Part shown: positions 63,493 through 64,000 of the stretch, piece after piece
How positions within the stretch are numbered: position 1 is the first letter of the stretch
Layout of the letters: each line of letters starts with the position of its first letter
Source of the DNA: Parahaliea maris
Lineage (GTDB): Bacteria; Pseudomonadota; Gammaproteobacteria; Pseudomonadales; Halieaceae
NCBI RefSeq assembly: GCF_008064665.1
Contig: NZ_VRZA01000002.1
Coordinates: forward strand, 310,001 to 374,000
Direction of reading: 5' to 3'
DNA: 64,000 nucleotides
The notes under the pieces: model-generated
Seen by the model: the letters and a program-made list of their open reading frames with translations, nothing else
Told to the model about the DNA's origin: nothing
Databases searched by the model: none
Program-made: the position numbers and the translations under genes

Positions 63493-64000
63493 TTACCCGA
63501 CCGGCAGGTAAAATTGTTCATACCACCGCCGCAACTTGGTTATCGGCCCGTCCCCGTCACACAGGATGGGGTCTTCGCGGTACATCTTGTCCTGCCAGAT
63601 CAGCACATCCTGGCCAAAGGCGGCGTGGGCAGTGACCGGATAGAGTCGGGTGAATTCCTCCGGCAGGGGTTCGTCGGTCAGGCTGCTCATGATCACGGCC
63701 GAGCACAGGTCGACTTCATCGTCGTTTACAGGGGTGTGGTAGTTTACCCACCAACTCCTGAAGCTGATCTCCGGGCTGCGTGACTCGGTGTAGTAATACA
63801 TGATGGAGGGGCCGTGGTAGGTGGCGTCGCCCCAGGCGTCGGCATCCATTCCGGCTCCCTGGTTGCGGACGTCTACCAGGTCGAAATCGAGTCCGGGAGG
63901 GGTGATCATGCCGGCTTCAGGATCGCGTTTTACTTTTGATATCTGGGTAACGGTGTAGTCCCCGAAGCGGTTCTCGAAGGACTGTACATTGCCGCCGTGC
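63493..64000 (-). CDS. KshA-like Rieske oxygenase alpha subunit, C-terminal part (5' end beyond window)
   Basis: The frame is open from position 64000 to the stop at 63493 (169 residues); the ATG at 63909 is internal. The C-terminal sequence SWWVNYHTPVNDDEVDL and DVLIWQDKMYREDPILCDGD...LRRWYEQFY matches the end of 3-ketosteroid 9-alpha-hydroxylase oxygenases (KshA) and related Rieske monooxygenases, where PVLCDGDGP-x2-KLRRWY is a characteristic tail. The Rieske and mononuclear iron domains lie outside. It suggests steroid or terpene ring oxidation and fits the Baeyer-Villiger, sulfotransferase and DUF7064-like genes to its left. Confidence 0.85.
   Translation of the reverse strand, partial: HGGNVQSFENRFGDYTVTQISKVKRDPEAGMITPPGLDFDLVDVRNQGAGMDADAWGDATYHGPSIMYYYTESRSPEISFRSWWVNYHTPVNDDEVDLCSAVIMSSLTDEPLPEEFTRLYPVTAHAAFGQDVLIWQDKMYREDPILCDGDGPITKLRRWYEQFYLPVG

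Noticed and set aside
1-64000. CRISPR arrays, tRNA/rRNA genes or insertion sequences
   Set aside because: I found no regularly spaced repeats, no cloverleaf-like or rRNA-like stretches and no transposase genes on reading through both strands.

Overview
The window reads as chromosome of a GC-rich marine-type gammaproteobacterium. A Halieaceae/Cellvibrionales-like host is my inference, from the protein flavour (TonB receptor, steroid-type oxygenases, assimilatory nitrate genes, recA-recX). Coding density is high. I see no tRNA, rRNA, CRISPR array or insertion sequence. Start codons were adjusted where a ribosome binding site or family alignment favoured a different start.

Left part (1-16.7 kb): a Wadjet/MksBEF-type condensin pair (jetB partial, jetA) at the edge; a TPR protein, cytochrome b561 and an MFS exporter; the chaperone pair cbpA-cbpM; a glutamate-cysteine-ligase-like enzyme overlapping a zinc deacylase; a two-gene membrane module (substrate-binding-protein-like sensor plus membrane protein with a C-terminal winged-helix-like domain) behind a three-unit Pho-box-like repeat; a TonB receptor and a tyrosine-type phosphatase behind a second, weaker Pho box; then LexA-controlled recA, recX and a small membrane protein.

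Centre (16.8-34.8 kb): a complete nitrate-assimilation island. It holds an outer-membrane porin, the antiterminator/sensor pair nasT-nasS, a kinase/phosphatase fusion, the nitrate transporter narK, nitrite reductase nirB-nirD, a NarB/NasA-type nitrate reductase followed by an unusual ferredoxin-DmsC fusion, and a nitrate ABC transporter (nrtA, nrtB, ATPase). Four transcription units (porin, narK, nirB, nrtA) each show a sigma54-type -24/-12 promoter, a GCGCACCA motif 110-150 bp upstream, and a leader hairpin with an A-x-x-G hexaloop as expected for NasT (ANTAR) binding. In the porin leader the hairpin overlaps a strong terminator. NtrC-type activation plus NasT/NasS antitermination would therefore control the island.

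Right part (34.9-64 kb): a surface-protein cluster (two paralogous TPR proteins flanking a phospholipase D lipoprotein and a tandem LssY_C lipoprotein); a Tat-exported flavin oxidase; a DUF7064-like protein; an NTF2-like protein, HMG-CoA reductase, RecQ and a carboxyltransferase; a sulfotransferase / DUF1214-like / Baeyer-Villiger monooxygenase group with a divergent AraC regulator; an SbcCD-like nuclease pair; an SRPBCC protein; an HxlR regulator with a tandem operator-like repeat before a DsrE protein; an ATPase, an SDR, a ZIP transporter; and the C-terminal part of a KshA-like Rieske oxygenase running off the edge.
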